Source: Effrenium voratum (Eukaryota; Sar; Dinophyceae; Suessiales; Symbiodiniaceae). From it: DNA of 64,000 bases. The notes beneath the pieces were generated by a model. The model made no database searches and was not told the origin of the DNA. It worked only from the letters and a program-made list of their open reading frames with translations. The stretch spans positions 62,001 to 126,000 of the forward strand of contig CAUJNA010003812.1 of assembly GCA_963377175.1 (NCBI GenBank). The letters run 5' to 3'. Below, one piece after another: positions 10,311-20,296 of this stretch. Positions within the stretch are counted from its first letter, which is position 1. The number at the start of each line of letters is the position of its first letter. The position numbers and the translations under genes were made by a program.

Positions 10311-10323
10311 TAACATTCGTTCA

Positions 10324-10450
10324 GGCCCCCTAGCTAGGCGCCCTTTTTTCCGTTTCTTTTTTTGGGTTGGCAGGGTTCCAACCTACTAAAATCGACTACA
10401 GAAAAAAATAGGGTGCCAACTTATTCTAACCTCTCTACTGAAGGACCTAG
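10324..10450 (+). mobile_element. family C element
   Basis: GGCCCCCTAGCTAGGCGCCC at left and CTACTGAAGGACCTAG at right, with GGCAGGGTTCCAACCTACTA inside. It lies 14 bp after the family B copy. Confidence 0.65.
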
Positions 10451-10967
10451 TCAACATTATACAAACAATGACATGGAAAATGGTCATCCCCCCAAAAGGG
10501 CATTGTTTTTGTTTGAACTATTTCCCCAAAAGCATAGCACAAAAGTCATTTAGCATTAAACAACAAATGGCATAAGAAAGGTCGTGCCGCAAAAATGGCA
10601 TTGTTTTCAACTACCTCAAAACATTTCTGTGTTTCCCAATGGTCATCCCATGCAAAGCACGGTTTGATCAACCCCTATCTGTGAATTTGTTGAGGTTTGT
10701 TGCTGGAATTGAGAATCCTCGAAACAGGTCACCCGTTGGACTTACATACTGGACATGCTGGACATGCTGTTTACACTGGGATTTGGTTGAAGCCACAAAG
10801 TTTTGATGAAATCCGAATTGAAATCAAGTTACGGTTTCTAGCCATTGTACTTTTTGCGTATTGTTTCTCGCTTGGGGGTTACTTCAAAGTGACAGCCAAA
10901 GGGACAACCTGTCAATTTATTTTCTTGTTTTCCTCATGAGGGTGCCTAAATGTCGTTTTGCTTTCAG
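10451..10967. other. intron-like stretch with partial family F copies
   Basis: AATGGTCATCCC..GCAAAGCACGGTTTGATCAACCCC at about 10637-10676 is a family F right half. The stretch ends in GTTTTGCTTTCAG at 10967. Confidence 0.4.
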
Positions 10968-11031
10968 CGCTTCAAAGAGTTGCGGAATGCATCGCTCAAA
11001 AACGACAGAGGCACCGTCACATTCACAGGCG
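10968..11031 (+). CDS. short exon
   Basis: Directly after TTTTGCTTTCAG the frame reads RFKELRNASLKNDRGTVTFT. The 3' edge is unclear. A second open segment (RLVKTAKEEGFKGVAAAGGT) lies in another frame at 11046-11108 and could be a neighbouring exon. No family is assigned. Confidence 0.45.
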
Positions 11032-11146
11032 TGCTTCCGCTTTCCCAGCCGGTTGGTGAAGACAGCGAAGGAGGAGGGATTCAAAGGCGTCGCGGCAGCG
11101 GGGGGAACCAAACAGCGGTTGTACATGGAACCCATAGATGAACACA

Positions 11147-11282
11147 TATGGGGGTTGATCACTATTCCGTTCGGCCCACAAATGACCATGGGTAAATTGT
11201 CCCATTCAGTATGCAATCTTATCATGTTAGTGGTTTTGTCTCAATGGTCATCCCGCAAAGCACCTTTTGATCAACCCCCATA
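11147..11282 (+). mobile_element. family F inverted-repeat element
   Basis: TATGGGGGTTGATCA at the left and TGATCAACCCCCATA at the right are perfect 15-bp terminal inverted repeats. Body 136 bp. A second copy starts at 63867 and leaves the window. Confidence 0.75.
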
Positions 11283-11763
11283 CATGAATCCCTGGTTTTG
11301 ATTTGCCAACACAATCAATGATTAATGGTAGAACGCCAGCCACCAAGGGGCCTGCACAATCTGCCTTTGATTCAAACAAGATCGGCTTGAATTGGGCGAA
11401 TTGACTCGTTGAGGGCGCTCCCGTTTGGTCGGTGTTCGATGCAAACCAACAGGAAACGAATATGTTGTTTGGTCCCCGTCATTTTTAGAGAAACCCAGCT
11501 CTGGTCAAAGTGCTCCAACCTGGATCTCCTGTTGATGAACACGGACTTGAATGCCCCCTTCTAATCATGCGTGGATCCTGCTTGGTGAACGGGATGCTCA
11601 GGGGTCGCTTCTTGACAAAGGATGATTCTTCTTCAGAGATGTTACCTTGCTTATGTTTTTTGCTGACCAGTAGTATGTGTTTGTTCCTGTGCTACTTGCG
11701 GATTCAAATCTACTTCCTCAAGTTGTTTGAGTTGCTGTACAGGTTCAAGTTTGCGACCTTCGA
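11283..11763. other. no gene recognised
   Basis: Mixed composition. The ORF at 11510-11767 has no clear bias. Nothing nameable. Confidence 0.3.
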
Positions 11764-12039
11764 TTAATCAGAAGCAATGCAAGGCCAACACGCCCTTGTG
11801 GGGGGCTCCCTCACAAGGCAGCCCAAAATGTCACCAGAGTTGCAACGCGGGGTCAATGTAGTCAGCAACCAGGTGGTTGCTTCAAGGAAGGACATGCCAA
11901 AATCTGAAGGTGTGTCATGTGATACAAGGCGTGCAAGAGTCTGGCAAGGCTCTAGGTCATTTTCTGCTCGATGGCACGTTGGGCACATCAAAACATACCA
12001 TGCCTTCAAACCTTTGAACGCGAGATACAGTTGAAGCAA
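11764..12039 (-). CDS. possible minus-strand coding fragment
   Basis: A 91-codon ORF on - with a Cys pair and His (MCPTCHRAEND) and CWPCIASD at its end. A + strand ORF of 85 codons overlaps almost exactly. Composition does not settle which, if either, is real. If coding, it would be the only gene signal on the minus strand, perhaps a mobile-element fragment. No name is given. Confidence 0.2.
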   Translation of the reverse strand: MLQLYLAFKGLKAWYVLMCPTCHRAENDLEPCQTLARLVSHDTPSDFGMSFLEATTWLLTTLTPRCNSGDILGCLVREPPTRACWPCIASD

Positions 12040-12099
12040 GGGAGCTTGGTTTCTTGGTTTCAGGGGAGCAAACAGAGCATCGCTCCTCCGGTGTTTTCT

Positions 12100-12264
12100 C
12101 TACCCTATTGGGCTGGATCTTTAGACTTCAACTTTTGGGATTCCCTTCACATGTCCTTTTAACCAGCCAAAAGTTAGGCTTAGCCTAGCTGTGTTTCCGC
12201 ACGTGGCGATTGAGAGAGACAGCAAAAAGTTAAGCTTGTTGCCAGGGGATCTACAGCACCCAAG
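12100..12264 (+). mobile_element. family B element, long variant
   Basis: CTACCCTATTGGGCTGGATC at left, TCTACAGCACCCAAG at right. The core TTCAACTTTTGGG...CCAAAAGTTAGG is followed by a second AAAAAGTTAAGCTTGTTGCC, so part of the element is duplicated. Confidence 0.55.
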
Positions 12265-12354
12265 TTTTTCGGGTTGGTTTTCTTTGTGTTTTTTGTCAGG
12301 ACTCTGCAGGCTCGCCCTGGCGCACAGCTCATGCCTAGCTGTTCAGAAAGCCCA

Positions 12355-12520
12355 CAATTCCCGCGTGTGAAGATGAATTCCCGGGAGTTGTATCACGTTT
12401 CTGGGAGCACAAAAGATTCCTGGGAATGTATTTTTTGGGTGGGGTGGGGGAAGATGAATTTCCGGGAATTTTATCACGTACCTGGGAGCACAAAAGATTC
12501 CTGGGAAGAATGCGGGGGGT
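12355..12520 (+). repeat. tandem direct duplication (about 85 bp period)
   Basis: GATGAATTCCCGGGAGTTGT and GATGAATTTCCGGGAATTTT begin two copies, each followed by ATCACGT..CTGGGAGCACAAAAGATTCCTGGGAA. These lie at about 12370-12430 and 12453-12513. Confidence 0.7.
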
Positions 12521-12677
12521 GGTGGGGTGGTGGAACGCAACTAACCAACTTGAAGTTGAGCATTCAACAGACAACTGGTCTCCAACGTGAGTCCTAATAA
12601 ATGGAAAGGACTCCAATATCTCCATCTCCTTTTTTCATTTTGACCCATACCCAGGCCCTACGACTCGAAAGCCACAG

Positions 12678-12832
12678 ATCCGCCTTCTGAGATTCTGCTC
12701 GCGCCCGAAGTTGGATCGAACTCCAGGAGCCCTGGGCGGGGCGAAAGCGCTACGGGCAGTGCGCCGGGTACTTGGTCCAGGCTCGGCGGAACCGATCGAA
12801 AGATCGCTCGCAACACCGGGCGCGAGAGGCAA
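12678..12832 (+). CDS. exon, frame uncertain
   Basis: After AAGCCACAG a GC-rich segment is open in two frames. One reads RTPGALGGAKALRAVRRVLG. The other reads PPSEILLAPEVGSNSRSPGR. Both show GC3 bias, so the choice needs transcript data. Low-complexity Arg/Ser/Gly content is typical of linker regions. The coding appearance ends near the family Q-like ACTCACTTCCTGAGTT at 12836. Confidence 0.4.
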
Positions 12833-13059
12833 TGACTCACTTCCTGAGTTGAGTGATTTTTTTCCCAAGCTCCGAAAAAAAAATCGTGGGAAGTCAGGGA
12901 GAATTTCAATCCCAGTTCTTTACTTTTGGTCTGGGTAGACCATGTTGGGATTCGAAGATGACTCAGTTGGACTGCCGCTTTTGGGAGTGGAGCCGAGCCT
13001 GGGTTCATGGACTTGGACTTCATATCAGTAAGCGCCCTTGCCTGTTACTTGTATGAGTC

Positions 13060-13147
13060 ACTTTTCGGGTTTGGAGCATAGTGGCATACTAAAAAGCTTA
13101 AAATATGTTCTCAGTCCACTCCAGTGTTTGGCCAGTGAGATGAGTTG
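13060..13147 (+). repeat. family Q element
   Basis: GAGTCACTTTTCGGGTTTGG at left and TTGGCCAGTGAGATGA at right match the family whose clearest copy is 44015-44119. Confidence 0.5.
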
Positions 13148-13791
13148 GAATGACTCCAAGCTGAAGTTCACCAACGGGCTTCCTTTGGTTGACCATCGGT
13201 TGGCCCTGGTTTCTCCCCAACTTTGCGGGTGCAAATTGACTTGACGGTATTCTCCACATTTCCCCCGCAGCATTCAATCCCAGTTTCATAAATCACGAAA
13301 TCCGCCAACTTGACCCGATAGATGATAAGTTGTATCATTTGTGGTGTAAAAAGCGTTCCCGAATTATTGAACTGCAGGGAAGCGGAACTACAGGGAAGCC
13401 AAATTTGGGTGTGTCTTTCCTTGAGGTTGGGCCCACCAAAACCTGGAATTCCTTTCCGTTTCCCTTTAAAACCACAAAGAAAAGGGGTACCATCTCCAAA
13501 ACATTGTCGACCAACCCACCAAACCGGTTTTCCCTCAACTGCAAAAGAAAGGGGTACCAACTTCAAAAAACAGTGGGCGGGACGCCGAGATCCCCACCCC
13601 CTTAAACACGGAATTGGGGGACGGGGGTGACCCCTGGAATTCCATTTATGGTTCCATTTCCTTTGTACGGGGAAGACTAGATCACTGGAATTGGGGACCC
13701 CCCACCCCCCTCCCCCTTATGGCATTTATGGCAGGGGGGATACCCCGAGGTTTTTTCCCCTTAACCTGCGTCTTTCCTTCCCTTTCTCCAG
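13148..13791. other. intron-like stretch with TTTCCCTTTAAAACCAC repeat
   Basis: Includes TTTCCCTTTAAAACCACAAAGA then GGGGTACC near 13455-13490. This is a motif recurring at about 20582, 23367, 36487 and 63540. C/G homopolymer runs follow. It ends in CCTTTCTCCAG. Confidence 0.4.
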
Positions 13792-13872
13792 GTGGACACC
13801 GGGCTGCTGCGGCAACAGAGGCTCAAGCCCAGCGAGGACGGACGGAGATCTGCCGTCAGACGAGTTTCGTGA
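13792..13872 (+). CDS. short exon
   Basis: A clear polypyrimidine acceptor (CTTTCCTTCCCTTTCTCCAG) is followed by VDTGLLRQQRLKPSEDGRRS and a TGA at 13870. GACGGAGATCTGCCG is repeated at about 13840 and 13871, so the last codons lie in a small duplication. This is either a terminal exon or one with an unseen donor near 13835. Confidence 0.5.
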   Translation: MDTGLLRQQRLKPSEDGRRSAVRRVS

Positions 13873-13974
13873 CGGAGATCTGCCGAGTTTAGAGCGAGGT
13901 ATGGCGAGCTTCAAGCCGTGAGAAGGTCCTTTGCTCGGGGTCCCTTGTTTGTTTTGTATTTTCCTTTACAGCTT

Positions 13975-14055
13975 AAGTTGTGTTGTGTTGTTAATAAAAA
14001 TAAAATCCCCTGTTGGTTTTAAAGGAAATCTATCATCACTGGATTATTTTTCCAG
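13975..14055 (+). repeat. family H intron-end repeat
   Basis: CCTGTTGGTTTTAAAGGAAATCTATCATCACTGGATTATTTTTCCAG matches three other copies (42.5, 44.4 and 60.7 kb). Here and at 60662-60747 it ends exactly at an AG acceptor next to an exon. Confidence 0.6.
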
Positions 14056-14097
14056 GTGGCCGAAGCAAATGGACGACACCCTGCGGTCCATACCCAG
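14056..14097 (+). CDS. micro-exon, possible ankyrin-repeat piece
   Basis: 42 nt between TTTTTCCAG and CCAG|GTGGTT, reading VAEANGRHPAVHTQ in phase 0. The pattern resembles the start of an ankyrin repeat (D.NGRTPLH) but is too short to be sure. Confidence 0.45.
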
Positions 14098-15166
14098 GTG
14101 GTTTATTTTTGCCCCATACCCATTTATCAGCTTGATCTACTTTTGAAGAGCAAATTCAGTGACCCCTGTTTGATGGTATTTCCACTGTTGTGGGGTTAAA
14201 CATCGGAAAATGGGTTTTCCTGGTAAGTGGAAACATATCCTGGTGGTTATTTATCAGCTTCCCCCAATTGGGTGGTTTGGAAATCAAGACGTAGCTTCTC
14301 ATTTACTCTACAAGAATTTGCGATTCAGTTTCCTAGTGCTTTCCTGATAGTCCAAAAACAGCCCTCGGATACATGTGTTGTTTTTTGGTTGACGCAGATG
14401 GGTTGTTCACGTTGGGCAAGTATGAGTTGCGTTGGTGGGGTTTTTCAGCTCATCGAATACTAGATATCGGAAAAGCTTTTCAGACCACCAAACATCGGCA
14501 AAGCGGAACACATTCACGTTGCCGCGGTGTCCAGTCACTGGACTAGTCGCATCCTTTTGTTCTTCCCTACACCACCCAGAAAGAGGTTCCTTCGTGGGAC
14601 TTGTCAGACTACCTTATTGGACAAATGTATGACCCAGTACAAACGTGTGCAGTTCCTCTTGTGACCACGCCAAGCTGGTGATTTCTATGGGGCGTGGCTA
14701 CAAGGGTTGCGGTCACCCGCAAAATCGTCCCAGCCACTTGGTAAGCTTGCCTTTGGCGGAATGGGTGAGGCATTTGTAGTTGAAGCATCACCCCACCCAG
14801 AACCTGAATTAAACGTGGCCCAAGGTTCAAAACGCAACAGAAGGATTGGATCAGTGTATGTGATTACTATCATTTTGGGCATTTCGATTGGTGGATCCGG
14901 TAACCCGAATGGAAAGGGTTAAGGGTCGTAAAGCGACCTAGATGACTAGCCATTTGGTAAGAGTTGTATGCCATTCAGCGTTCGGGGACTTCTAAGGTGG
15001 GTGGGGGAGTACACTCCCACTAATTAACATGGAACCTGACGTTCGCGGGGTCCTACTTTGGACCGTTTTCCTGTTAAAGGGGCTGGGCCCCCGTCCGGTT
15101 TCGTGCTAAATTGGTGGGGGTTAAGCCTGCAGACCAAGTGGTTCAGGTGGTTGGTGCTGCGAAAGC
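14098..15166. other. intron-like stretch
   Basis: No exon was recognised. Several ORFs of 60-80 codons occur on both strands without codon bias. Confidence 0.35.
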
Positions 15167-15306
15167 CGGCAGGCGCTGCCGCACAAGCTGATCAGCGGGC
15201 AGTTCCGCTGCGGGCGCTGCCATCGAGTCCCGCTGCACAGCAAGGAGCAGACGCAGCAGATCCAGCCGCGGCTCGCTTTGGAGCGAGTCACGCGAGTGAC
15301 GCGCGA
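15167..15306 (+). CDS. exon with Cys pair and GTGAGT donor
   Basis: The frame starting CGG CAG reads RQALPHKLISGQFRCGRCHR, then VPLHSKEQTQQIQPRLALER, ending at GA|GTGAGT (15307). Third positions are almost all G/C. The FRCGRCHR segment has a CxxC that could bind zinc with partners in other exons. The end carries a short repeat (GAGCGAGTCACGCGAGTGAC). The acceptor is one of the AGs at 15164-15172. Confidence 0.55.
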
Positions 15307-15576
15307 GTGAGTCGCGACCGAGTTTTTTATCTCAAGCGCGGTAGAAAGCGGAGCCCTGGATGTTGGGCCCATGCTAGCCCCTCTACAGAGGCTTAAAGCC
15401 AGCCCCAGGTTTTTCTACACCCCTGGTCGATTACTATCCCCTTTTAGTGGGGCTTCAGACTCCACTTTTGGAGGAGGCATGGTTTGGGGTGGGAGTGTTT
15501 CTCGTTGGGGGTAGGATTGTTCCCTGTCCACTTCCAGTAGCTCACCCCCTGAGCTCCTGGACTTGAGTCACTTTTT

Positions 15577-15672
15577 CTTGACTGCTATTGGGCACCGGAT
15601 CTTTAGACTTTAACTTTTTGGTTGAAATGAAAAGTTGGGTGTTCCACTAAACCCCCCCAAAAGTTTTTTTCC
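15577..15672 (+). mobile_element. family B element, right end lost
   Basis: CTTGACTGCTATTGGGCACC then GGATCTTTAGACTTTAACTT and CCACTAAACCCCC. The terminal AACAGCAACCAAG is missing. Confidence 0.6.
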
Positions 15673-15726
15673 CGAAAGCATGGCGAAGGGTTCTTCCGCT
15701 GGGTTCACTTGAGTTGTTCTCATGAG

Positions 15727-16376
15727 CGTCATTACAAGGTGTCGTTGCAAGGAATCATCATCATGAAAGTCATTGCAAGGAGTCATTGTCATTAAGGAGT
15801 CATTGCAAGGAGTCATTGCAAGGAATCATCATGAAAGTCATTGCAAGGAGTCATTGCAAGGAGTCATTGCAAGGAGTCATTGCAAGGAGTCATTGCAAGG
15901 AGTCATTGCAAGGAGTCATTGCAAGGAGTCATTGCAAGGAGTCATTGCAAGGAGTCATTGCAAGGAGTCATTGCAAGGAGTCATTGCAAGGAGTCATTGC
16001 AAGGAGTCATTGCAAGGAGTCATTGCAAGGAGTCATTGCAAGGAGTCATTGCAAGGAGTCATTGCAAGGAGTCATTGCAAGGAGTCATTGCAAGGAGTCA
16101 TTGCAAGGAGTCATTGCAAGGAGTCATTGCAAGGAGTCATTGCAAGGAGTCATTGCAAGGAGTCATTGCAAGGAGTCATTGCAAGGAGTCATTGCAAGGA
16201 GTCATTGCAAGGAGTCATTGCAAGGAGTCATTGCAAGGAGTCATTGCAAGGAGTCATTGCAAGGAGTCATTGCAAGGAGTCATTGCAAGGAGTCATTGCA
16301 AGGAGTCATTGCAAGGAGTCATTGCAAGGAGTCATTGCAAGGAGTCATTGCAAGGAGTCATTGCAAGGAGTCATGA
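15727..16376. repeat. 13-bp tandem array (AGTCATTGCAAGG)
   Basis: From about 15838 the 13-bp unit repeats almost perfectly for roughly 40 units. A less regular leader with CATCATCATGAA insertions covers 15727-15837. Because 13 is not a multiple of 3, all frames are open and translate to a 13-residue repeat (SHCKESLQGVIAR). I treat this as a satellite, not a gene. Confidence 0.95.
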
Positions 16377-16572
16377 GAGTCATTGCAAGTTGCAAGGAGC
16401 CAAGTGCATGAAGTCAAGTGCAAGTTGCAAGTGCATGAAGTCAAGTGCAAGTTGCAAGTGCAAGGAGTCAAGTGCAAGTTGCAAGTGCAAGGAGTCAAGT
16501 GCAAGTTGCAAGCGCATGGAGCCAAGTGCAAGTTGCAAGTGCAAGGAGTCAAGTGCAATTGACTTGCAAGGA
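16377..16572. repeat. tandem array, about 27-bp unit
   Basis: AAGTCAAGTGCAAGTTGCAA plus GTGCATG (or GTGCAAG) repeats about six times, continuous with the 13-bp array and sharing TTGCAAG. Confidence 0.9.
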
Positions 16573-16626
16573 GTTAAAATCTCTTCTTAGGGCGGCGGGG
16601 TAGTGCCGACGACACTACACGAAAAT

Positions 16627-17105
16627 CGACCCTCTGCGGGGATCGGCGTGGTCGAGGTGCAAAAACTCAAGTTTTTTTGCGATTTTTAACATGCTCGCGC
16701 GACCCTCTGCGGGGATCGGCGTGGTCGAGGTGCAAAAACTCGATGTTGTTTTTGCGATTTTTAACATGCTCGCGCGACCCTCTGCGCGGATCGGCGTGGT
16801 CGAGGTGCAAAAACTCGAGGTTTTTTGCGATTTCTAAAGTTCCCGCGCGACCCTGTGCGGGGATCGGCGTGGTCGAGGTGCAAAAACTCAAGGTTTTTTG
16901 CGATTTTTAACATGCTCGCGCGACCCTCTGCGCGGATCGGCGTGGTCGAGGTGCAACAACTCAAGGTTTTTGGCGATTTCTAAAGTTCCCGCGCGACCCT
17001 CTGCGGGGATCGGCGTGGGGGTTTTTGCGATTTCTGTGGTGCTCGCGCAACCCTCTGCGGGAATCGGCGTGGTCGAGGTGCAAAAACTTGAGGTTTTGCG
17101 ACTTT
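16627..17105. repeat. tandem array, about 73-bp unit, 7 copies
   Basis: Units begin CGACCCTCTGCGGGGATCGG at about 16627, 16700, 16775, 16848, 16921, 16994 and 17047. Spacing is 73-75 bp except the last, truncated interval. Each contains GGCGTGGTCGAGGTGCAAAA and a T-rich tail. Confidence 0.95.
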
Positions 17106-17206
17106 TGTTGTTCGAACTGGTCCTCGGGAGTTGTCTCGTGGTTCGCGCGCCTGCTCCCGGGACCGGCGGGTTCGATTCCTCCCTGGTCCGCGGGCGGGCG
17201 TCGCAA

Positions 17207-17536
17207 GATGCAACTTGCATAAAGCAACTTGCGCAGAGCAACTTGCGCAGAGCAAGTTGCACAGAGCAACTTGCGCAGACCAACTTGCGCCGACCAGTTT
17301 GCGCAGAGCGCCTTGCCTAGAGCAACTTGCGCAGAGCAACTTACGCAGAGCAACTTGCGCGGAGCAACTTGCACGGAGCAATTTGCACAGAGCAACTTGC
17401 AGGGAGCCACTTGCAGGGACCAACTTGCAACTTGCGCGGAGCAACTTGCGCCAAGCAACTTGCACAGTGCAACTTGCGTAGAGCAACTTGCGCAGACCAA
17501 CTTGCACCGACCAGTTTGCGCAGAGCACCTTGCCTG
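17207..17536. repeat. 14-bp tandem array (GCAACTTGCGCAGA)
   Basis: About 23 diverged units, with GCAACTTGCACAGA and GCAACTTGCGCGGA variants. It gives open frames on both strands such as AEQLAQSNLRRATC. Considered non-coding. Confidence 0.9.
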
Positions 17537-18190
17537 GTGCTGTCTCGCGCTTGCTTCACGAATGCTTCGTGTAGGGAAAAAGAACGCATCCTGCAGCGTT
17601 GGGCCGACCTCGCTTGCGATGTTATGCTTTCGGGCCAACCGTGGTCTAGTTTTTTTTTCGGGGGGATGAACAGCAACCAAGTTTTGGGAGGGCCAGTTCG
17701 GTGGCCAGTGCAAAAAGTTCGGGAGCTGTTCTTGGCCAGTCTCGATCGGCTTCGAGAGTGGGCACCCCGCACCTCAAGGCATGTCCCCTTTTAGTGAGGC
17801 TTCAAGACCACTTTTGGAGGGTCCCCCCCACCCTATTCACAGGGCGGGTGTATTAATCCGCCTTTGGCTGAATGAGAGATGCGTGTCCAAGCAGATTGCG
17901 AAATTGTTTCCTGGGAGCAAAGGCCAACCCAGTTTTTAGTGTGCTGGATACCGCAGTACCTTGCCGCTGTGCGAAGCTTGGCTGCTTCTTTGTGTGGGAT
18001 GAAGTCACATGAGGCCCATAAAAGTTGTCCATGGGAGATGCCAGATGCCCTCCCCACACCGCTTGCAGACCGTTTGGCCCCTCGCTATAATTATACAAAT
18101 ATATATGTGTACATTCGGGCTGGCTTCTGGAAGCTTTGTCTCTCAAGTTAGCGACGAAGCCTTCGTAAGGTCAAAAGCTTCTTCCCTGCC
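17537..18190. other. no gene; fragments of families B and E
   Basis: GATGAACAGCAACCAAG at about 17666-17682 is a family B right end. TCCCCTTTTAGTGAGGCTTC...CACTTTTGGAGGG...TGTATTAATCCGCC at about 17783-17865 is a family E fragment. Confidence 0.4.
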
Positions 18191-18193
18191 AAG

Positions 18194-18322
18194 CCGCGGC
18201 TCCCAAGTTCCTTAGGCTTTTAGTTCGTTTTAGTTGCTTTGGTGGTTGGTCTTCCGAATATACCCCACTAAAACTGCTCAACTCACAGGGAAAAACGGGA
18301 AATCTGAAAAAGGGCAGCCCAG
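18194..18322 (+). mobile_element. family A element, diverged
   Basis: CTTTTAGTTCGTTTTAGTTG, then TTCCGAATATACCCCACTAA, and the end GGGCAGCCCAG. The left end is diverged. Confidence 0.5.
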
Positions 18323-18336
18323 CATGCGCCGTGTTC

Positions 18337-18405
18337 AAACGGCCATGGGTCCAAATTTAAATCGTACCCCCAGTGAACATCCCAATCCCCACTGAAAGAA
18401 AAAAC
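18337..18405 (-). mobile_element. family J fragment, reverse orientation
   Basis: CGTACCCCCAGTGAACATCC then CAATCCCCACT is the exact reverse complement of the family J interior at 61624-61655. GGCCATGGGTCCAAATTT marks the terminal repeat. Confidence 0.6.
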
Positions 18406-18771
18406 AAAATTCGTGGTGAATTCACCTCAAGCCCCAAAATGGGATCGATACCAAAACGGCTTTGACCACCACAGCCAAATGACTCCTGGGTCATCAATCC
18501 CTCGGAACCTTAGCCCAGTTTCCCAGTGGATTCCGCCCCTTTCTTCCTTGTTTTTTTTTTTCCTTTTTTTCTGGGAACGGGTTCCCTTTGAAACTCAACC
18601 AACAAAAAGCATAATGCCGATTCTTTTTTTCCCTTTACAAGTGAAGCAAAGTGGAGCAAACCATAAAATATATTTTCTACTTGGCCTAACTCTCATGGTG
18701 CCGAGTTAGGACCGCTTGGTCGTCGGAACCTGAGTGCTTTCGAGTCCCGAATCCGAGCCGAGGCAGCCCAG

Positions 18772-18842
18772 GTTTTTCAACCTCTTCGGGGTGGCGGAAG
18801 TGGCTGTCTGCCTGGTGGCCGCTTGGGATGCTCGGAGCCGGG
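18772..18842 (+). CDS. exon, hydrophobic segment
   Basis: Preceded by GAGGCAGCCCAG, the same acceptor-like end as family A. The frame reads FFNLFGVAEVAVCLVAAWDA and then RSR, with high GC3. About 23 residues with a hydrophobic stretch could be part of a membrane segment. The downstream boundary near GGGTGGTTTG is not certain. Confidence 0.45.
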
Positions 18843-19167
18843 TGGTTTGTGGGGTTGGGTGGTTGGGGGGGTTTTGGGTTGCGCCTATGACCAATGCAGT
18901 TTTAGGAAGAACCAAATACCAACCAACAGGGCTTCCTAGCCATTTCTCTTTTTGGGACCTCCAAAGTGGCTTTCTCGTTTCAATGGAAACCACCAGTAAA
19001 TTGATCACCTGTTGATTTTGAAAAAAAAACAGCGACCCCTAAACGCAGAGGGCACCAGTTTCGGGCTTGCCCAAATGGACTACTAACCAAGACTGACATG
19101 GCGCCGCAGGAGCCGCAAACTTGATTGAGCTTCTCAGCATGATAGTTGTTTTGGTTCCATGTCAATC

Positions 19168-19278
19168 AACACTTTACGGCTATTTGGTAACGGATCTTTG
19201 GACTTTAACTTTTTGGTTGAATCAGGTTGGTTTTTCCATTGGGCCCACATTTTTTTTGCAGAGGGGTCGTTACTTTTC
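19168..19278 (+). mobile_element. family B element, degraded
   Basis: GGCTATTTGGTAACGGATC, TTGGACTTTAACTTTTTGG and TTTTTCCATTGGGCCCAC align to family B. The right end is absent. Confidence 0.5.
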
Positions 19279-19680
19279 ACCCAGCAGAGTATTCCCTGAC
19301 TAGCCACGTTCCAAGTTTCCGAACTCCATTGAGTTTGGCTCTTTTTGAGGCACGGGCAACTTGGGACTCCTTTTTTTTCTTCCCCAGAATTAGCTCCCCT
19401 TTTTACCTTTTTGCTTTTTTGGGGTTCCTTTTGTTTTCCACTAGATATTTGTTTGCTGGGGTCCTAATTCCAGCCTAGTTTTCTCGTGGCTTCGAAAGGG
19501 CGACCAACAGGAGAGCCGAATCCACTTTGCCGGATCCGACCTAAAAAAGTACACCCAGGGGTGTCTTTTTGCAACCTTTCGTGAGAAAGTTGGGGATCCC
19601 CTCGAAAAGGAATCCTTCACTACGAGGGGGTCGATCATTGTTCCACAAAAGGTGGCGAAAAGACCCCCCCCCCTGAACAC

Positions 19681-19796
19681 ACCACACCCCAGCAGTTCCT
19701 TTTTACCAACTTGTTTGGGGGAGGGTTCCCCTACGAAAATACACAAGAGAAAAAAGGCGTACCAGCTTATTCTAACCTCTCCACTGGAGGACCTGG
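19681..19796 (+). mobile_element. family C element
   Basis: Left ACCACACCCCAGCAG, middle TTTTTACCAACTTG and GGGTTCCCCTAC, right TCTAACCTCTCCACTGGAGG then ACCTGG. Confidence 0.6.
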
Positions 19797-20186
19797 TCAC
19801 AAAAAAGTCAACCACAAAAAGCCGAAAAACCTAAAACCAAAAACAGAAGTCAACCTCCGAGTCCCTGAGGTGATGGACCACTCCGCGATGGCGCATCAGC
19901 AGTGGACCTTGGCCCCTGGATCCAAACGTTCGCCTGGGGTTGTGAGCCGGAAAGCCGCCGGTATTGCTCGGCACTTGTTTTTGGAACCGGCGATGGTTAT
20001 TGGAGCAACAAAGTTATAAGTGTGTCTCCCCTTTCTGTTAGGAAATTGGTGGTAGATCCTTTGTTTCACTTTTAGTGGCCAACTTTCTACCCTTGTTACC
20101 AGCAGACTTTCCGATTGCCATACACATGGTACAGATCAAAATTCAATTCGTGACGATATGACATTTGTTAATTCAAAATATGGAAA

Positions 20187-20296
20187 CATATGGGTGTGGG
20201 TCAATAATAGGTACCCAAAATGGAACCCTGGTAAATGGAACCAAAGACTAAAACCTGCGGTCCCCTGGTGGCTGAATTTTGACCCACACCCATATG
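20187..20296 (+). mobile_element. family J element with perfect 18-bp inverted ends
   Basis: CATATGGGTGTGGGTCAA opens and TTGACCCACACCCATATG closes this 110-bp element, exact reverse complements. The interior AAACCTGCGGTCCCCTGGTG matches 32898-32995. Confidence 0.8.

Noticed and set aside
15773..16590. Long + strand ORFs of 196-249 codons with SHCKESLQGVIAR repeats
   Set aside because: They are direct translations of a 13-bp satellite that is open in every frame; no start context, splice signal or unique sequence supports a gene.
17125..17195. tRNA-like B box (GGTTCGATTCC) near 17169
   Set aside because: The flanking bases do not pair into a proper T stem or acceptor stem, and no A box at the right distance was found.
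15838..17536. Regularly spaced repeats suggesting a CRISPR array
   Set aside because: The repeats are contiguous without unique spacers, vary in unit length, and the window is eukaryotic in character.
16888..17794. Overlapping Cys-rich ORFs on both strands (up to 250 codons)
   Set aside because: They follow the 73-bp and 14-bp tandem arrays in several frames at once, which is expected of repeats and not of coding DNA.
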